Shown: positions 1 through 10,487 of the stretch, one piece after another | Layout: every line of letters starts with the position of its first letter | How positions within the stretch are numbered: the stretch's first letter is position 1 | Source of the DNA: Phytophthora quininea | Lineage: Eukaryota; Oomycota; Peronosporomycetes; Peronosporales; Peronosporaceae | Length of the DNA: 64,000 bases | NCBI GenBank assembly: GCA_011947345.1 | Contig: JAAVTG010000526.1 | Coordinates: 62,001-126,000 of the forward strand | Direction of reading: 5' to 3' | The notes under the pieces: model-generated | Database searches by the model: none | Seen by the model: the letters and a program-made list of their open reading frames with translations, nothing else | Told to the model about the DNA's origin: nothing | Made by a program: the position numbers and the translations under genes

Positions 1-224
1 CGTACCACTTACCTCCTCTCCCCAACAAACTGACCACTTGAGCATCGACTTGCGAAACAGAGAAGTTGTTCGGCTCCGTGTCTTCCTACGTCGCTGTGCG
101 CTCGACATCCACCCGCTACTCTGCACCTCCAGCATCTCTGCTATCTAAAGACGTCACTTCCAGCCTCTGAGCGTTCGAACTCGCCGAGAACCGACGCGAC
201 AGAGACCCCCAATTCTCCGGCACC

Positions 225-2729
225 ATGGCGTGTTTCGGCTGCTGCGGGGGCGTCAACGCCCGCATGCTGTTCCTGATGGCCTGCGCCATGATCGAGTACC
301 TCGCTCACACGGTGTGCTGGTGTTGGGCCCCATGATCACGCTGCACTTCTACCCCGAGACGTCGTTCCATCGACTGGGCTTCTATACGGCCATTCTCTCA
401 GGCTCAGGCTTCCTCGGACACGCACTGAGCTGCGGCTTCTGGATTAATTTGGCGCGGTCGCTCAAGAGCAGTAAGGGCATTATTCTATGGGGACTGGCAG
501 TCACAGGAACAGGATTCTTCAGTCTGCTGTTGTGTCAAAGTCTACTGGCGATCGCTGGTGCGCTTCGCCACAGGACTCAGCAGCGGTGTACTGCCCGTGG
601 CGCTCATTGAGATCGACAACATTTGCGGCAACCGCCAGACGAGACTAGCGGTGGTGAGCAAGACGCTTGGCGTCGGCATGGGCGCTGTCAGCACCTTTGC
701 GTTCATTACTCTTGGAGCTAAACTACCGCAAAAGTCGACGCCAGGAGGCTTCGACGACCCGGCAGCGCGTGACTCAGCGCTGTACTTTTACCCGTTCTGC
801 TTCGTGTCCATGTTGGCGTGGATTGCAGTCATGGTCATGCTGGTCGCTCTGCGTCTACGCAGTCGAACGTCATACACGCAACTTGCCGAGGAAGAGGACG
901 ATTTCCTCAACTTTATGCCTCAGATCCAGATCGACTCGAACTCGCCAACGGCGCGTTCCTCCACGAGTTTAAATACGAGCAGCACAAGCAGCAGTGAAGG
1001 CAGCAGCCCAGTGGCGAAAACCGTGGCGCACGTTAAATCTGCGTTCGAAGAGACTTTTGGCCGGACAGGAATGGGGTTGAAAAAGGCGATTACCTCGTCG
1101 CCAGCAAAGTTGCAAGCAGTGAGGCTGCTAGCGACGCCTCAGCCTCACTTCCGACTTCTCCGTGGGATCCTGCCGCATTATTTCCATGGCTATACGTCAG
1201 ATGGCAATCTAGTGGTATGGGACTTCGTGGGGCGTGTCAAGATGGAAAAACTTTACACTGCCGGCTTCACGACCAATGACTTGCGCGACCACTACCGCTT
1301 CTTCTTCGCGTTTGCGCAGGAAACGTTGCTGCGTACACCGACACAGAAGATCGTCTACGTGATCGACCTGGATGGCCTCTCGCTCCGTGATGCTGATTCT
1401 CGCGCTGTCGATGGTGCATGTGCAGTGATAACAAGTCTGCAGCGAGAACTTCCCGACCGTCTTCAGGCTGTAGCAGTCCTCAACTCGCCTGTGTGGTTCT
1501 CTCAGGTCATGTCCAGCATTCGCCCTCACCTCGCCAAACGCACTGCGGATAAGGTCTCGTTCATACCTAAGGAGACGGCAACCCAAGATCTAACATCACT
1601 TATCGGGATCGATAGTCTTCCCCAGCGCTACGGCGGTCACAACGGTGTGGAGATAGGCAAAAGTGTCCAAGAGCGGTCTCTCGATGACCTGCTGAAGCGT
1701 ACTACCGGATCATTAGAAAGTACGCTTGAAATTATTGCTACACCGCGATCCCGACGCACTAGCGTTAGCCGTTCACGTGCGAGCAGTGTCCGCTCTGCTT
1801 TGAGCGATGATGGTAGCGATGAAGAGGCCTTCTTTGACTGTTCCGAGTACGGCCTGCAGGGTGTTGAAGACGTGGAGGACCAAGAACCGGTGATCTCGGT
1901 GGTTGTGCACTCGCAGTCCACACCTTCACCCAAAACTGAGCCCGTCGCTCGAAACAATGCAAATAGTGCCGCAACGTATCAACCTTTGGAGAAGAAGCCC
2001 GCGAAGGAGAAGCCTAGTGGCAAAGCAGCTGACGAGCCTGTGCCGGAGTTGGCAATTACGCGAGAGCCATTGGCATGTTTGGTGCTACTGGTCTATTTCT
2101 TTTGGATGCTCGTACAGCTAGGTTTCGACGAGATGCTGCCCCTCTGGTTCTTCAAACAAAACCCGATCACGTTGGGAGGCAGTGTGCATGCCGAGCCGCG
2201 GACGTCTCGGTCGTCTGTGTCTTCGATCACCCTAACGGTGGCTGGCACGATCGCGTCACAGTGCATGGTTGTGCTTCTCGGCCATGTCGCGTCCACGTTC
2301 GTGTGTTTGAACGCTCGGAATATCGTGACTCCGCTGGCGACGTTGCGCATCGGGTTTCTTCTTCAGATCCCCATCGTGGGTTGTTTCCCGCTCATTGATC
2401 TGTTCAAGGTGGACGAGTTGCCCTTCGCGTGGTTCGTTGTGGTGGCAGTACTGGTGGCCAAGCGGTTGACGGCGGGAGTGGCTACACACGGCATCATGGC
2501 GCTGCTGGACAATTCGATTGCAGTGGATCGCCGTTTGGCAGTCCATCGTGCGGCGCAGCGCGTTCGCTACTGTTCTCATTTCCTTGCCGGCTCTGCAGCG
2601 CCAGCCCTGTTCGCTCTGCTTGGGTACTTTGAGCAATCCTTCCCGTTCGACCAGAGTCTGCTGTACTTCGTGGAAGCGCTCGGTCTCGTGTTCCTGCTCT
2701 TCTTTCCATCGCCATCCCCAGTCGCATGA
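225..2729 (+). CDS. MFS-type transporter with a CRAL-TRIO lipid-binding domain in the central loop
   Basis: About 830 residues once two frame breaks are bridged (near 312-317 and 551-557; both sit in short GT/GC repeats and look like indel errors). The ATG at 225 begins MACFGCCGG. The first part has about six hydrophobic segments (to about nt 860), then a 1.2-kb hydrophilic stretch, then about six more from nt 2065, which is the 6+6 layout of the major facilitator superfamily. The hydrophilic stretch, nt 1140-1590, reads like a Sec14/CRAL-TRIO domain: a DGNLVVWDF strand, then IVYVIDLDGLSL, then PDRLQAVAVLNSP, matching the family pattern of D-x-x-G, V-x-D-x-x-G-x-S and P-E-R-L-x-x-x-x-x-x-N-x-P. 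Ser-rich linkers flank it. Substrate unknown. By inference the lipid-binding domain faces the cytosol, since the TM6-TM7 loop of MFS proteins is cytosolic. A separate transporter and a separate Sec14 gene are unlikely because one open frame covers both. Confidence 0.8.
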
Positions 2730-3109
2730 ACTTCCCAGTGCTCTTTAGCATGGGAAAACGGTGATCCTTCCTAGCGGACGAAGAAAAAGAAACTTAGGAA
2801 TATAGGGCATGAGCGAATAAATGTAGTCACTTTTCCAATACTTAATGGGAATTTCATCCGCCAAGCAGCAAGATCTACTTCGTACGTGCAGAAGTGATAG
2901 ATACATTCGTGGAGATGGCTGGTACTGCTAGGCTCGACGACAACGCTAGGCTCGAACTATGTACATGCTACAGTACTTTCGACGCTGTCTTACTCCGTAG
3001 AGATTACCTTGGGCGTTGCTTCGACTCGGGCCACGCAATGCGCTCAAAACCGAGAGTTGCCAGTCAAAAACGCTCACAAATACGCGTCTTGTCGGCACGG
3101 CGCTACTGT
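2730..3109. other. Intergenic region between convergent genes
   Basis: No convincing gene. It holds the 3' flanks of the transporter and of the CDP-alcohol phosphotransferase. AATAAATG at about 2816 is a plausible polyadenylation signal for the upstream gene. An 11-base direct repeat GCTAGGCTCGA occurs twice near 2928-2954. Confidence 0.5.
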
Positions 3110-4276
3110 CTAGAACGTGCCGTTCTTAGACGGCTGGAACGTGGCCATGCCCGAACGCGAGTACTCGAACAGCACGCCGACCATCACGACGTTGAGAAGC
3201 ACCAGCGGGTAGTACTGCATCCAGTAGAGCGCCTCCCAGTAGTACTGGGCGACAAAGTACGTCACGTAGACGACCGAAATGTGGGCGCTGATGCCCAGGA
3301 AGGACGCCACGCGCACCAGTCCGCCGAATCGCTGGCGGTAAGACTCGTGGTATTCGCTCGTGCAGGATGCCAGCAGTGCCTGGCGGTCCAGTTCAGCCTT
3401 AGAAGCGGCGTCGGACGTGAACGTCGCCTGCACTCGCAGATACACCGAGTAGATGCCGAGCAAGATCGTGTCGAGCGCATAAGCCGACTGCTTCTTGGCT
3501 GCACGGTACTCTGCACTGACACTAGCCACCGTCTCTCCGTCACATTCCGACTGGGGCAGCGAGTTCTCCATGTAGACGTTCTTGATCTTGTCGTAGATGA
3601 TGGCGTGCAGCCAAAGCGACATGCCCGACCAGAAGCCCAAGTGGAAGTACATGACGTGGCCGTAGCGGTGCTGCAGCACGTCGCCCATGATCCAGAAGTT
3701 GGGGGCGATCACCAGGCCGTCCACGACACCGTCCAGGATGCGACCCGTGCGGGTGCCGCGCTTGCAGAGTCGTGCGACCTGTCCGTCCGTGCAGTCGGAC
3801 ACGATCCACGTGAACATGAAGAGGCTGGCGGCCAGCAGCGAGTGCGACGGCTCCCAGGCCAGCGGGTAGTGGAACTCCGAGTCGTACAGACACAAAGCAG
3901 CGCACCAGCCGAGTCCGAGCCCGAAGATCGTGATCTGGTTGGGCGTGATGACGAAGGGCAGGTAGCTCACGATGACGGCCGGGACGGCGGCCAGTCGTCG
4001 GTGGAAGTAGTAATCGATGAGCTCCTCCACGTCGTACATCTTGGTGCACGTGGCCTTCTGGTAGCGGTTCCACACGCTCTCATGTTGGAGGCTGCTGCTG
4101 CTGGGCTTGAATGGTGCGGACACCGATAGCGTGTCCGACTTCTCGTCGCCGCTGCTGCTGGGCGAGTTGCTGCGCGAGCCGCGGTGGGTCACGCCCTTGG
4201 AGACGTTGATGGTGGCGCCGAACGCCTGCTCCGAGCTGCTCAGGTCCGCGGACGGCTGCATCGCTATCCTCGCCAT
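3110..4276 (-). CDS. CDP-alcohol phosphatidyltransferase family membrane enzyme
   Basis: 388 residues from the ATG at 4276, single exon. It contains the full family signature D-x2-D-G-x2-A-R-x8-G-x3-D-x3-D, seen here as DCTDGQVAR, eight residues, then GRILDGVVD. These aspartates bind the metal and the CDP-alcohol. The first 75 residues are Ser-rich and hydrophilic. After that come several membrane spans, as in the family. Members transfer a phospho-alcohol head group or phosphatidyl group from a CDP-activated donor in the ER or Golgi membrane. The exact substrate cannot be read from the sequence: the protein lacks the eukaryotic ethanolamine/choline-type SSPLGLLFDHGCD stretch seen in the gene at 7272, so it is probably not EPT/CPT. 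A phosphatidylinositol-synthase-like or unusual head-group role is possible. The gene is intact, with no frame breaks. Confidence 0.85.
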   Translation of the reverse strand: MARIAMQPSADLSSSEQAFGATINVSKGVTHRGSRSNSPSSSGDEKSDTLSVSAPFKPSSSSLQHESVWNRYQKATCTKMYDVEELIDYYFHRRLAAVPAVIVSYLPFVITPNQITIFGLGLGWCAALCLYDSEFHYPLAWEPSHSLLAASLFMFTWIVSDCTDGQVARLCKRGTRTGRILDGVVDGLVIAPNFWIMGDVLQHRYGHVMYFHLGFWSGMSLWLHAIIYDKIKNVYMENSLPQSECDGETVASVSAEYRAAKKQSAYALDTILLGIYSVYLRVQATFTSDAASKAELDRQALLASCTSEYHESYRQRFGGLVRVASFLGISAHISVVYVTYFVAQYYWEALYWMQYYPLVLLNVVMVGVLFEYSRSGMATFQPSKNGTF

Positions 4277-4410
4277 ACACTCGTTGGTCTGCCAGCGCCG
4301 TAATCGGGAAATGAGCTCGAGGATGACACGACGTATTTCGAAAAACCTCGGGCAGGACGAAAAACCTCGACATCAGGGACCCACGGCGCCCGGCTTTCAC
4401 ACGCCATGGA

Positions 4411-4824
4411 TCACGGGTAGGGGACATGTCGCGAGCGACGCCAAACGGAGGCAATCTGATTGGGGCAAGTTGCCTTTGGTCGGAAGAAAGCTCTGTTCCT
4501 GTGAAAGCAAGCGCGTCTGGTAGTGATAAGACGGACGAGGATCCTCGGGGCGTTATCGGCTTCAACGAGTTTGGAAAACGCAGACCGGTACGCGGCGTCG
4601 CGGAAGAAAGTGTAGGTATCCACGAGTTCGTCTGTACGCGCGGTCACCGCTGGCAGCGCTGCACGAGCTGCATTTAAGCTTGGGTGGGGAGGTTCGCTGT
4701 CGAGGTTTGCCACGCTGGTTGCGAGCTGCACGTTACTGGAACTTCCAAACAACTCGAACAGCAGTCTATTTTTCAATACCGGTACTGATAGTGCATTGAC
4801 GATTTCTTTTCCGGTGGCGAGCAT
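4411..4824 (-). CDS. Hypothetical protein
   Basis: Open frame of about 137 residues starting MLATGKEIVNALSVPVLKN, followed by a hydrophilic C-terminal half. In the same frame upstream there are a few more plausible residues (SIWSAIA) before a stop, so the true 5' end may lie in another exon or beyond a frame break. No family recognised. It would be divergent-free and upstream of the CDP-alcohol phosphotransferase on the same strand, with 134 bp between them. The C-terminal third is Arg-rich and could be a readthrough into an untranslated region. The main support is the even amino-acid composition of the first 100 residues. Confidence 0.3.
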   Translation of the reverse strand: MLATGKEIVNALSVPVLKNRLLFELFGSSSNVQLATSVANLDSEPPHPSLNAARAALPAVTARTDELVDTYTFFRDAAYRSAFSKLVEADNAPRILVRLITTRRACFHRNRAFFRPKATCPNQIASVWRRSRHVPYP

Positions 4825-5448
4825 GGCAATTGCACTCCAAATGCTCGTGGCAATAGCGCAGCTACCAGCACGGCGCGGCCTTCATCGCCAGGCAAACTCT
4901 GCTTGGAATCGAGCTTTTGGTTTTCATCGGGTGCAACATGCATCGATGGGCATGGATACAGTGCCTTGATTATGCCCCATGTTGCCGCGCTTCTCCGGCG
5001 TAGACGCTGCGAGTTCATACAGCGCCTCGGCTCGAGCTCTGCAAGTACGTGGCGCGGGGCCATTTCTGGCCGACGCTGGAGCTTGTCAATGCCCCAAGCG
5101 AGTTGAGGCCCAATGGCGAGTCGCCACTTGGATTGAGTCGCCCGCGACTAAAGCGTCCAGTTGTCGGCGCTGTCAAAGCTCGCCGCGCCAGGCATCGCGT
5201 TCGTGATTAGCAGTCGATGAATTGTCCCGGGGCTGGGACAGCAACTCAGTCCCGTCAACATGATCGCGAGCCCGCGCAAAGTCTGCATTCCGAACTCGAG
5301 CCATCACAAGCAGTTGCTGCTCGGGCCGAAGAACGGCAACGTCGCCCGAATGGCCTGGTCGCCATGTACTGTAGCAGTCGCCGACTGGTGAGACGGCTCA
5401 TGTTGCAGCTTCAACGTCCAACATGGCTACACGTCGGAACTGTTGCAG
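4825..5448. other. Intergenic region, no gene seen
   Basis: Open frames on both strands are short, Arg/Ser-rich and overlap each other, as expected for GC-rich non-coding DNA. I see no recognisable domain or repeat. Confidence 0.4.
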
Positions 5449-5884
5449 TCAAGGCGCAGCATCAGCAGACCCGCGTTGGGACCGCGATCGCAGTTTCTCG
5501 GCAGGACTTGAGCGGCGGGACTGCAGAAGCCTGGCTCGGAACCCCACGGCTGCCACCTTGGCGGTTTGCTTGGTCGCTGGCGTAGTGGCTTCCTTGGGGC
5601 TCGTGCCTGCAGCAGCCTTATTGGCCTTGCTGCTCTTCGCGGCCGGCGCTGAGTCTGCTAGCTGGTGCCAAAAGTCTTCGGTATGATACAGCAGGAGCCC
5701 TGAGAATGAGATGACCGAGATGGCGATCGCGCCTAGCGACCATGCCTGAGGACGCAAAACGTGAGCGGAGTGACCGTGAGACGACCAGTAGTGCAGTTGA
5801 TCTGCCTACCTCATGCACGACTGTCACACCTGGATCGTCGATGAAGAAGGCCACCAATGCCAGCAAGCTGCTCCAGGTCGACAT
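5449..5884 (-). CDS. Small two-exon membrane protein, unknown function
   Basis: Two exons: 5884-5810 and 5745-5449, joined by a GT-AG intron (donor GTAGGC, acceptor CCTCAG) that keeps the frame. The product of about 123 residues starts MSTWSSLLALVAFF, a hydrophobic segment, and has a second one (AIAISVISFSGLLLY) early in exon 2. It is followed by an Ala/Lys/Ser-rich, then Arg-rich, basic tail. The start is the first ATG after the in-frame region just downstream of the neighbouring gene's stop. It lies 30 bp downstream of the EGF-like membrane protein on the same strand, so the two could share a transcript. No family recognised. A single N-in membrane protein with a basic tail is the most that can be said. 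Confidence 0.5.
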
Positions 5885-5914
5885 CGTCGCCCCGGCCACG
5901 CGGAGTCCGTTCAC

Positions 5915-7255
5915 CTAGCGGACAGCAACAAGTGACACAACGTCGGACTTTACGCGCTTTAATGCGTGAGCTCTAGACGTCGTACCAAGGAATGCACACA
6001 GGGCTTCATCCGCACGTTCAGGACGCCAAGAATCAAGCTGCGCAGCACAGCAGAAGAATGAACTCCGCTTCGTCAAACAAAATGCGACTATGACGTACGA
6101 TACTACGAGGCAGGACCCACAAACCAGCGGCGCATTTGCATTGACCGACGCCACAACGCTCTGCAGACAAGTTAAAATGTCAGTCATGACGACAAGCAAG
6201 CTGACAAACCAACCAACCATTGCAAGCGGCGCCTTGAAAACGTGTGCTGTACGTGTGTATCGGACGTGAGTCCACAGCGTCGGCTCCGGTGCCGAGCCTT
6301 CGCAATTCAACTGCAACACGATGACAGAGCTCGCGACGCAGTACACCAATAGCATGACGAACCCTGCTACTGCGAGTCCCCCTTGCCACAGTGTAAAGCA
6401 GGACCCAAGCGCCATCCCAGCACCGTCAGCATTGCCCGACCCGATGACAACACACTCCAGCGGCAACAACAGTCCGATCATGATCGGCAGCGCTATCCAG
6501 TCGCTGTACAAACGCAGCACTATGGTACAAAGGTCTTCACTCGGAGCGCTCTTCGGCTGCGGTTTGAACAATGGGAAGCGCTTCCATCCAAGCACACACG
6601 CCACCAGCACAGCGCCAGGCACGAATCCGAGCGAAATGTACAACATCAGCCTCGGAAATCGACTGGGCTCCAAGTGACTCCACAGCGGGTACAGCAACGA
6701 ATGCTGCAGTATCTCGCCAATCCCGCGACTTGCTTTCGGCCACGGCACGACAGGAAGGAACGTTAATGCTGTCATCTGCACCCACGGCAACAATTCCAAG
6801 ACGGCTATAAGCACGATCAACAAGTTCTCCGCGAGGTGGCCTTTAGCTGGCTTCGTTGGCAGTCCTTTACGCCTCGATCCAGTGAGTCCTCTAGGAGACG
6901 CAAATTCATCTTTGGTCGCCTCTCGGAAGCGTAGGAACTTTAGAGTCTTCCCAGTCACGAAGATCTCAATTAGTAGCAGGACCAGCATCATGAAGCCTGC
7001 TAGAAGCAGCTCCCAATACAATAAGCCGCTCCTGAAGCTGCACTGCGAGCCTGAATACATTGCATAGCACTTGCAGTACTCGACCGCTTCTCCTTCCAGT
7101 GTCTTCACCGCGCAATCTCCATGTAAACATACCGCATCATCCGCCCCGCACATTGGATCAGACGCACGTGTGACACCAGCAGGTTGGTGGCTAGTTCTTA
7201 CCGCCCTACAAATCAGGTCACCGACCGTCGTATCACTGGCGTAAGTCGCAGCCAT
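5915..7255 (-). CDS. Multi-span membrane protein with an N-terminal EGF-like module
   Basis: 446 residues from the ATG at 7255 (MAATYASDTTVGDL), single exon. Residues about 35-75 hold a six-cysteine module (CGADDAVCLHGDC then CKCYAMYSGSQC) of the EGF-like type, including the typical C-x-C-x5-G-x2-C end. It is followed by a hydrophobic span (LLLAGFMMLVLLLIEIFV) and at least five further spans, among them VLIAVLELLPWVQMTALTFL and WFVSLLVVMTDIL. The short C-terminal tail is polar. No classical signal peptide is visible, so the EGF-like part may be exported by the first span acting as a reverse anchor, or the true 5' end may be missing. Oomycetes have many EGF-like/multi-span surface proteins, but I do not recognise a named family. 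It is divergent from the EPT1 gene with only 16 bp between start codons. Confidence 0.65.
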   Translation of the reverse strand: MAATYASDTTVGDLICRAVRTSHQPAGVTRASDPMCGADDAVCLHGDCAVKTLEGEAVEYCKCYAMYSGSQCSFRSGLLYWELLLAGFMMLVLLLIEIFVTGKTLKFLRFREATKDEFASPRGLTGSRRKGLPTKPAKGHLAENLLIVLIAVLELLPWVQMTALTFLPVVPWPKASRGIGEILQHSLLYPLWSHLEPSRFPRLMLYISLGFVPGAVLVACVLGWKRFPLFKPQPKSAPSEDLCTIVLRLYSDWIALPIMIGLLLPLECVVIGSGNADGAGMALGSCFTLWQGGLAVAGFVMLLVYCVASSVIVLQLNCEGSAPEPTLWTHVRYTRTAHVFKAPLAMVGWFVSLLVVMTDILTCLQSVVASVNANAPLVCGSCLVVSYVIVAFCLTKRSSFFCCAAQLDSWRPERADEALCAFLGTTSRAHALKRVKSDVVSLVAVR

Positions 7256-7271
7256 TTCTCGATCGCTAACG
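7256..7271. promoter_or_regulatory. Very short divergent intergenic spacer
   Basis: If both ATGs chosen here are used, 16 bp separate the EGF-like gene (minus) and the phosphotransferase gene (plus). Transcription starts must then lie inside the opposite gene or the real starts are further in. For the phosphotransferase the alternative start is the ATG at 7350 (MQYRYVTEEG). Confidence 0.3.
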
Positions 7272-8809
7272 ATGGTGCTCACGAGGTCGGCCGCCGCCAA
7301 GCAGGAACAGCAAGCTGCGAGCGAATCGCCCAAGCACAGCAGTCAGAAGATGCAGTACCGCTACGTAACGGAGGAGGGCGTCAAGCACATCCTGGCCTAC
7401 CGCTACAGCGGCAGCGACGCGTCGCTACTGTACAACCACGTGGTCTCGCCGCTCGCTCAGCTGCTGGTGGACCGCGTGCTGTCGCCGCGCTTGGCGCCCA
7501 ACACCATCACCATCAGTGCGCTATCGCTGGTGATTCTGTCCCATGTGATTATGCTTTGGTGAGGAGAACTACGTGGTTGGAAGGAGGAAGAGCGAGTAGA
7601 CTGACGCTGGGATTGTCTTTATGCTGTAGGTACTCGCCCAACATGGTGGAGGAGGCGCCCAGATGGGTCTACGCCAACGCAGGCTTCTCGCTGCTATTCT
7701 ACCAGATCTTGGACGTGGCTGACGGCAAGCAGGCCCGCAAGACCGGCAACTCGTCCCCATTGGGACTGCTCTTTGACCACGGGTGCGATGCGCTCAATGT
7801 GGTCGTCAGTGCGTGCACGTTTGCATCCACAATCATGTTGGGACCTACTTACTGGGTAAGATGATGGAGTATTTGTTAGAGATTGTTATGCGTACTGACG
7901 AGTTTGGTGTGTTGATGGTTAGTCGCTGCTGATCTTTTTGGCGCCAGCGATGGTATTCTTCATGGCCACGTGGGAGGAATACTACACGGGGACGCTCGCC
8001 CTGCCGATCATCAACGGACCCAACGAAGGACTGTTGATCATGTATTCGATCTACATCGCTACGGCCATCGTGGGGCCGCAGTTCTGGACGCAGGAGAATA
8101 TTCTCTTCCCGCAGTTGCAGAACAACCACGTGTTCGTCCTGATTACCATCACCAGCGCTTTGGGCCAATGTCTACTGAGCGGTATGTACTTGTGCTCTGC
8201 TTTTGTAGTTGCTATCATCTCATGTTGCTATACTTTTGGTAGTCATTGTGGCGATTCGTTCGTTGGAGCGCAAGGCCAAGGATGGTGCAGCGGCGCTGCT
8301 CGGCATCACTCCGTTCATCGCACTGATCTTCCTGTCGGCCCTCTGGGTGTTTTGGTCCCCGTCCGATGTTTTCACGGACCACCCGCGTCTCCTCGTCTGG
8401 ACTGTCGGGTTGGTCTTTACAAAGGTTTGTGTGTCATCACGTGTTCTTGACCGCCCGAGGTGATGTCACTCATGAATACCTGTATGATTTTGCTGCGCGT
8501 AGATGGTTATGCACATGATGCTGTCCCACATGTGCGAAGAACCGTACTGGCTGCTGCGGAAGACCTTCGCCATTCAACTGGCAGTGGCCTTCCTACTTGT
8601 TGGAGGCATCGTGCCATTCGTACGTTCATCATTGTTCGCTGTGAGGTCTAATTACACTGACTTCTGTGTGTGTCTAGGGTCATGAGAGCTCCGTGGTAGA
8701 ATTCTTCTTCGTGATCTCGCTCGCCGCGTACCTGCATATGATCTATTTCCTAGCCACCGAGCTCGCGACAATCCTCGGTATTCGCGTGTTCAAGGTGAAG
8801 GAGGTTTGA
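7272..8809 (+). CDS. Ethanolamine/choline phosphotransferase (EPT1/CPT1 family)
   Basis: Six exons with GT-AG introns, all phases consistent: 7272-7558, 7630-7855, 7923-8181, 8243-8424, 8503-8619, 8678-8809. The product is 400 residues, the usual family length. Exon 2 carries the catalytic CDP-alcohol signature DVADGKQAR followed by SSPLGLLFDHGCDAL, the diagnostic eukaryotic version. Hydrophobic spans follow through exons 3-6. The enzyme catalyses the last step of the Kennedy pathway, transferring phosphoethanolamine or phosphocholine from the CDP form to diacylglycerol in the ER/Golgi membrane. The residues seen do not decide between ethanolamine and choline. Introns are 61-78 bp. An AATAAA follows at 8847. 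The start could instead be the ATG at 7350, since the first 26 residues are Ala/Gln-rich and unlike family members. Confidence 0.93.
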
Positions 8810-8846
8810 ATCCACTTGTTGTCCTGCTGCAGCGCCAATCAGAGCC

Positions 8847-8852
8847 AATAAA
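8847..8852 (+). terminator. Polyadenylation signal of the EPT1/CPT1 gene
   Basis: Canonical AATAAA 38 bp after the stop codon. Confidence 0.5.
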
Positions 8853-8929
8853 ACTCACATGGAGCACGACAAGAAAGGAAGTTGTAGCAATCTGGCCTTC
8901 GATTGTTCTTAAGACGGTCATAGAAAAGT

Positions 8930-10278
8930 TCATGTGAGAGGGTGGCATTGTGCCATGAGCCCGCACTCCCCACTGCTCATGATGATGAATCCAAGCATTA
9001 CGGCGACAAACCCTAGCAGCATTGCGATAATAAAAAGCAGCGTGTTACGTTGCGATTTTCGTCCCTGAAAGTGTCCAAGAAACAACAAGGTTAGTCACTG
9101 AGCAACGAAGTTCACCGCGCTGGGCAACGTACCAATAATCGGGGCTGACTCATGGGGGTCTGCAACTGGTTCACGCGTTTGTCAAGTTGCTGGTATCGTA
9201 GCACCATATTCTTGACCGATTCCTGCAGTTCCTGCTCGAGTTTCTTGATCGAATCCGCCAGCAACTCGGAACGTTCATCCCTCATCTTGCCGCTAGCAAC
9301 AAGACTGACGATGTCACCCTTGATCTGCGAGATCTCGACTGCTCTTCCTTGTTCCTGCAACTCGGAATCATATTTCCGCCGCTTACTGTCTGCCTCCAGC
9401 TCGCTCAACTGTTCCCGCTGCACTCGAAGCTCGTCCAGCATGTCTTCGTGCAGGTTGGCCACTTCATCGTTGTTCTGGGAGTGTCCCGACTGCAGCATCT
9501 TACCCTGTACGATCTGCGAAAGCTGGTGGTTGAGATTCTCCAGCGACGGGAAGATGCCGCTGGCCTGCTTGTCGAACTCGGCCTGGTTCCTCAGCAGCTC
9601 GTCCTTCTGCTGTACGAGCTGCGCGATCGTCTCCTCCATTTGATGCACGTAATTGTGCAGATCCTGCTGCGTCCTGCCTTCGAACTCCTGTTTAAATCCC
9701 TGTCCTAACTCCACTAGACCCGTCGACATCGGCGGAGACGGCGGCAAGTGTCTGTCTTCCTCGTCATCCTCGACGTCCTCAAAGTCCAGCGCCTGCTGCA
9801 CTAAATCCTTCGAGTAGTCGCCCAGATCCTTGGCGGTGGTGCGCCGTGGGGTCGTCTTGCGAGCTCTACTGGCAGGACTCATCCTGGTCCTGTCGGAGAG
9901 CGAGGCGGCCTGTTTCTCGGCGGTCTGCCACTTGTGCTCGTCCGAGAGCTCGGCAAGCCGCATCCTGTCGGCGCGAGCGGCCTCCTCGGTCTTGGACAGC
10001 TGCATCAGCCGCTCTCCCGACGCGCTGCGTGGCGCCTGGGGCGTGTGGAAGCTCGTGTCCAGCGACGGCGGCCTCCTGGAGCCTCTACCTTCGCTCCTGG
10101 GCGTCTTGGTGCGGCTGCGCGTGCGGGTGGCGGGGCCGTCGCTCTCCCGGAAGCGCTCGCGGTCGTCCTTGGTCATGATCTTGTGCAGCTCCGACAGCTC
10201 CGAGCGCGCCTTGGAGATGCGCTCGTTCAGACGCGCCTCGTCCTCGTGCGAGTTCATGGTGTCGCTTGCTGCGGGCAT
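8930..10278 (-). CDS. Tail-anchored coiled-coil protein
   Basis: Two exons: 10278-9133 and 9064-8930, joined by a 68-bp GT-AG intron (donor GTACGT, acceptor TTTCAG) in phase 0. The product is about 425 residues. The N-terminal third is charged and Ser/Arg/Pro-rich with SRTKTPRSEGRGSRR. The middle and C-terminal parts (from about residue 195) are long heptad-like helices rich in Q, E, L and K. The second exon encodes the single hydrophobic span LLFIIAMLLGFVAVMLGFII, 20 residues from the end. This layout is that of a tail-anchored protein of the ER, Golgi or outer mitochondrial membrane with a cytosolic coiled coil, such as a tether or SNARE-associated protein. A true SNARE motif with a central Gln or Arg layer cannot be assigned with confidence. 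Confidence 0.75.
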
Positions 10279-10487
10279 TTGCAGTTTACAATACTATTAC
10301 TGGCGGTTTTTGAAACGTGGGAGAGCTATTTGGCTCAAGTTTTGATTGACTCGCCTTTGTATGGAGCGCTTCAAGCTTATCAACACGTTGGTGCAGCTCC
10401 GGGAAACCTGCACTGTATGGACGCTACAGACTCGACAAACGCAGACGATGGTGGTTCACATCAGTGCAACATGTTTTTCAGCGACGC

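Noticed and set aside
2894..4129. 411-codon plus-strand frame antisense to the CDP-alcohol phosphotransferase
   Set aside because: Low-complexity Arg/His/Val composition typical of antisense frames; the minus strand has the full catalytic signature.
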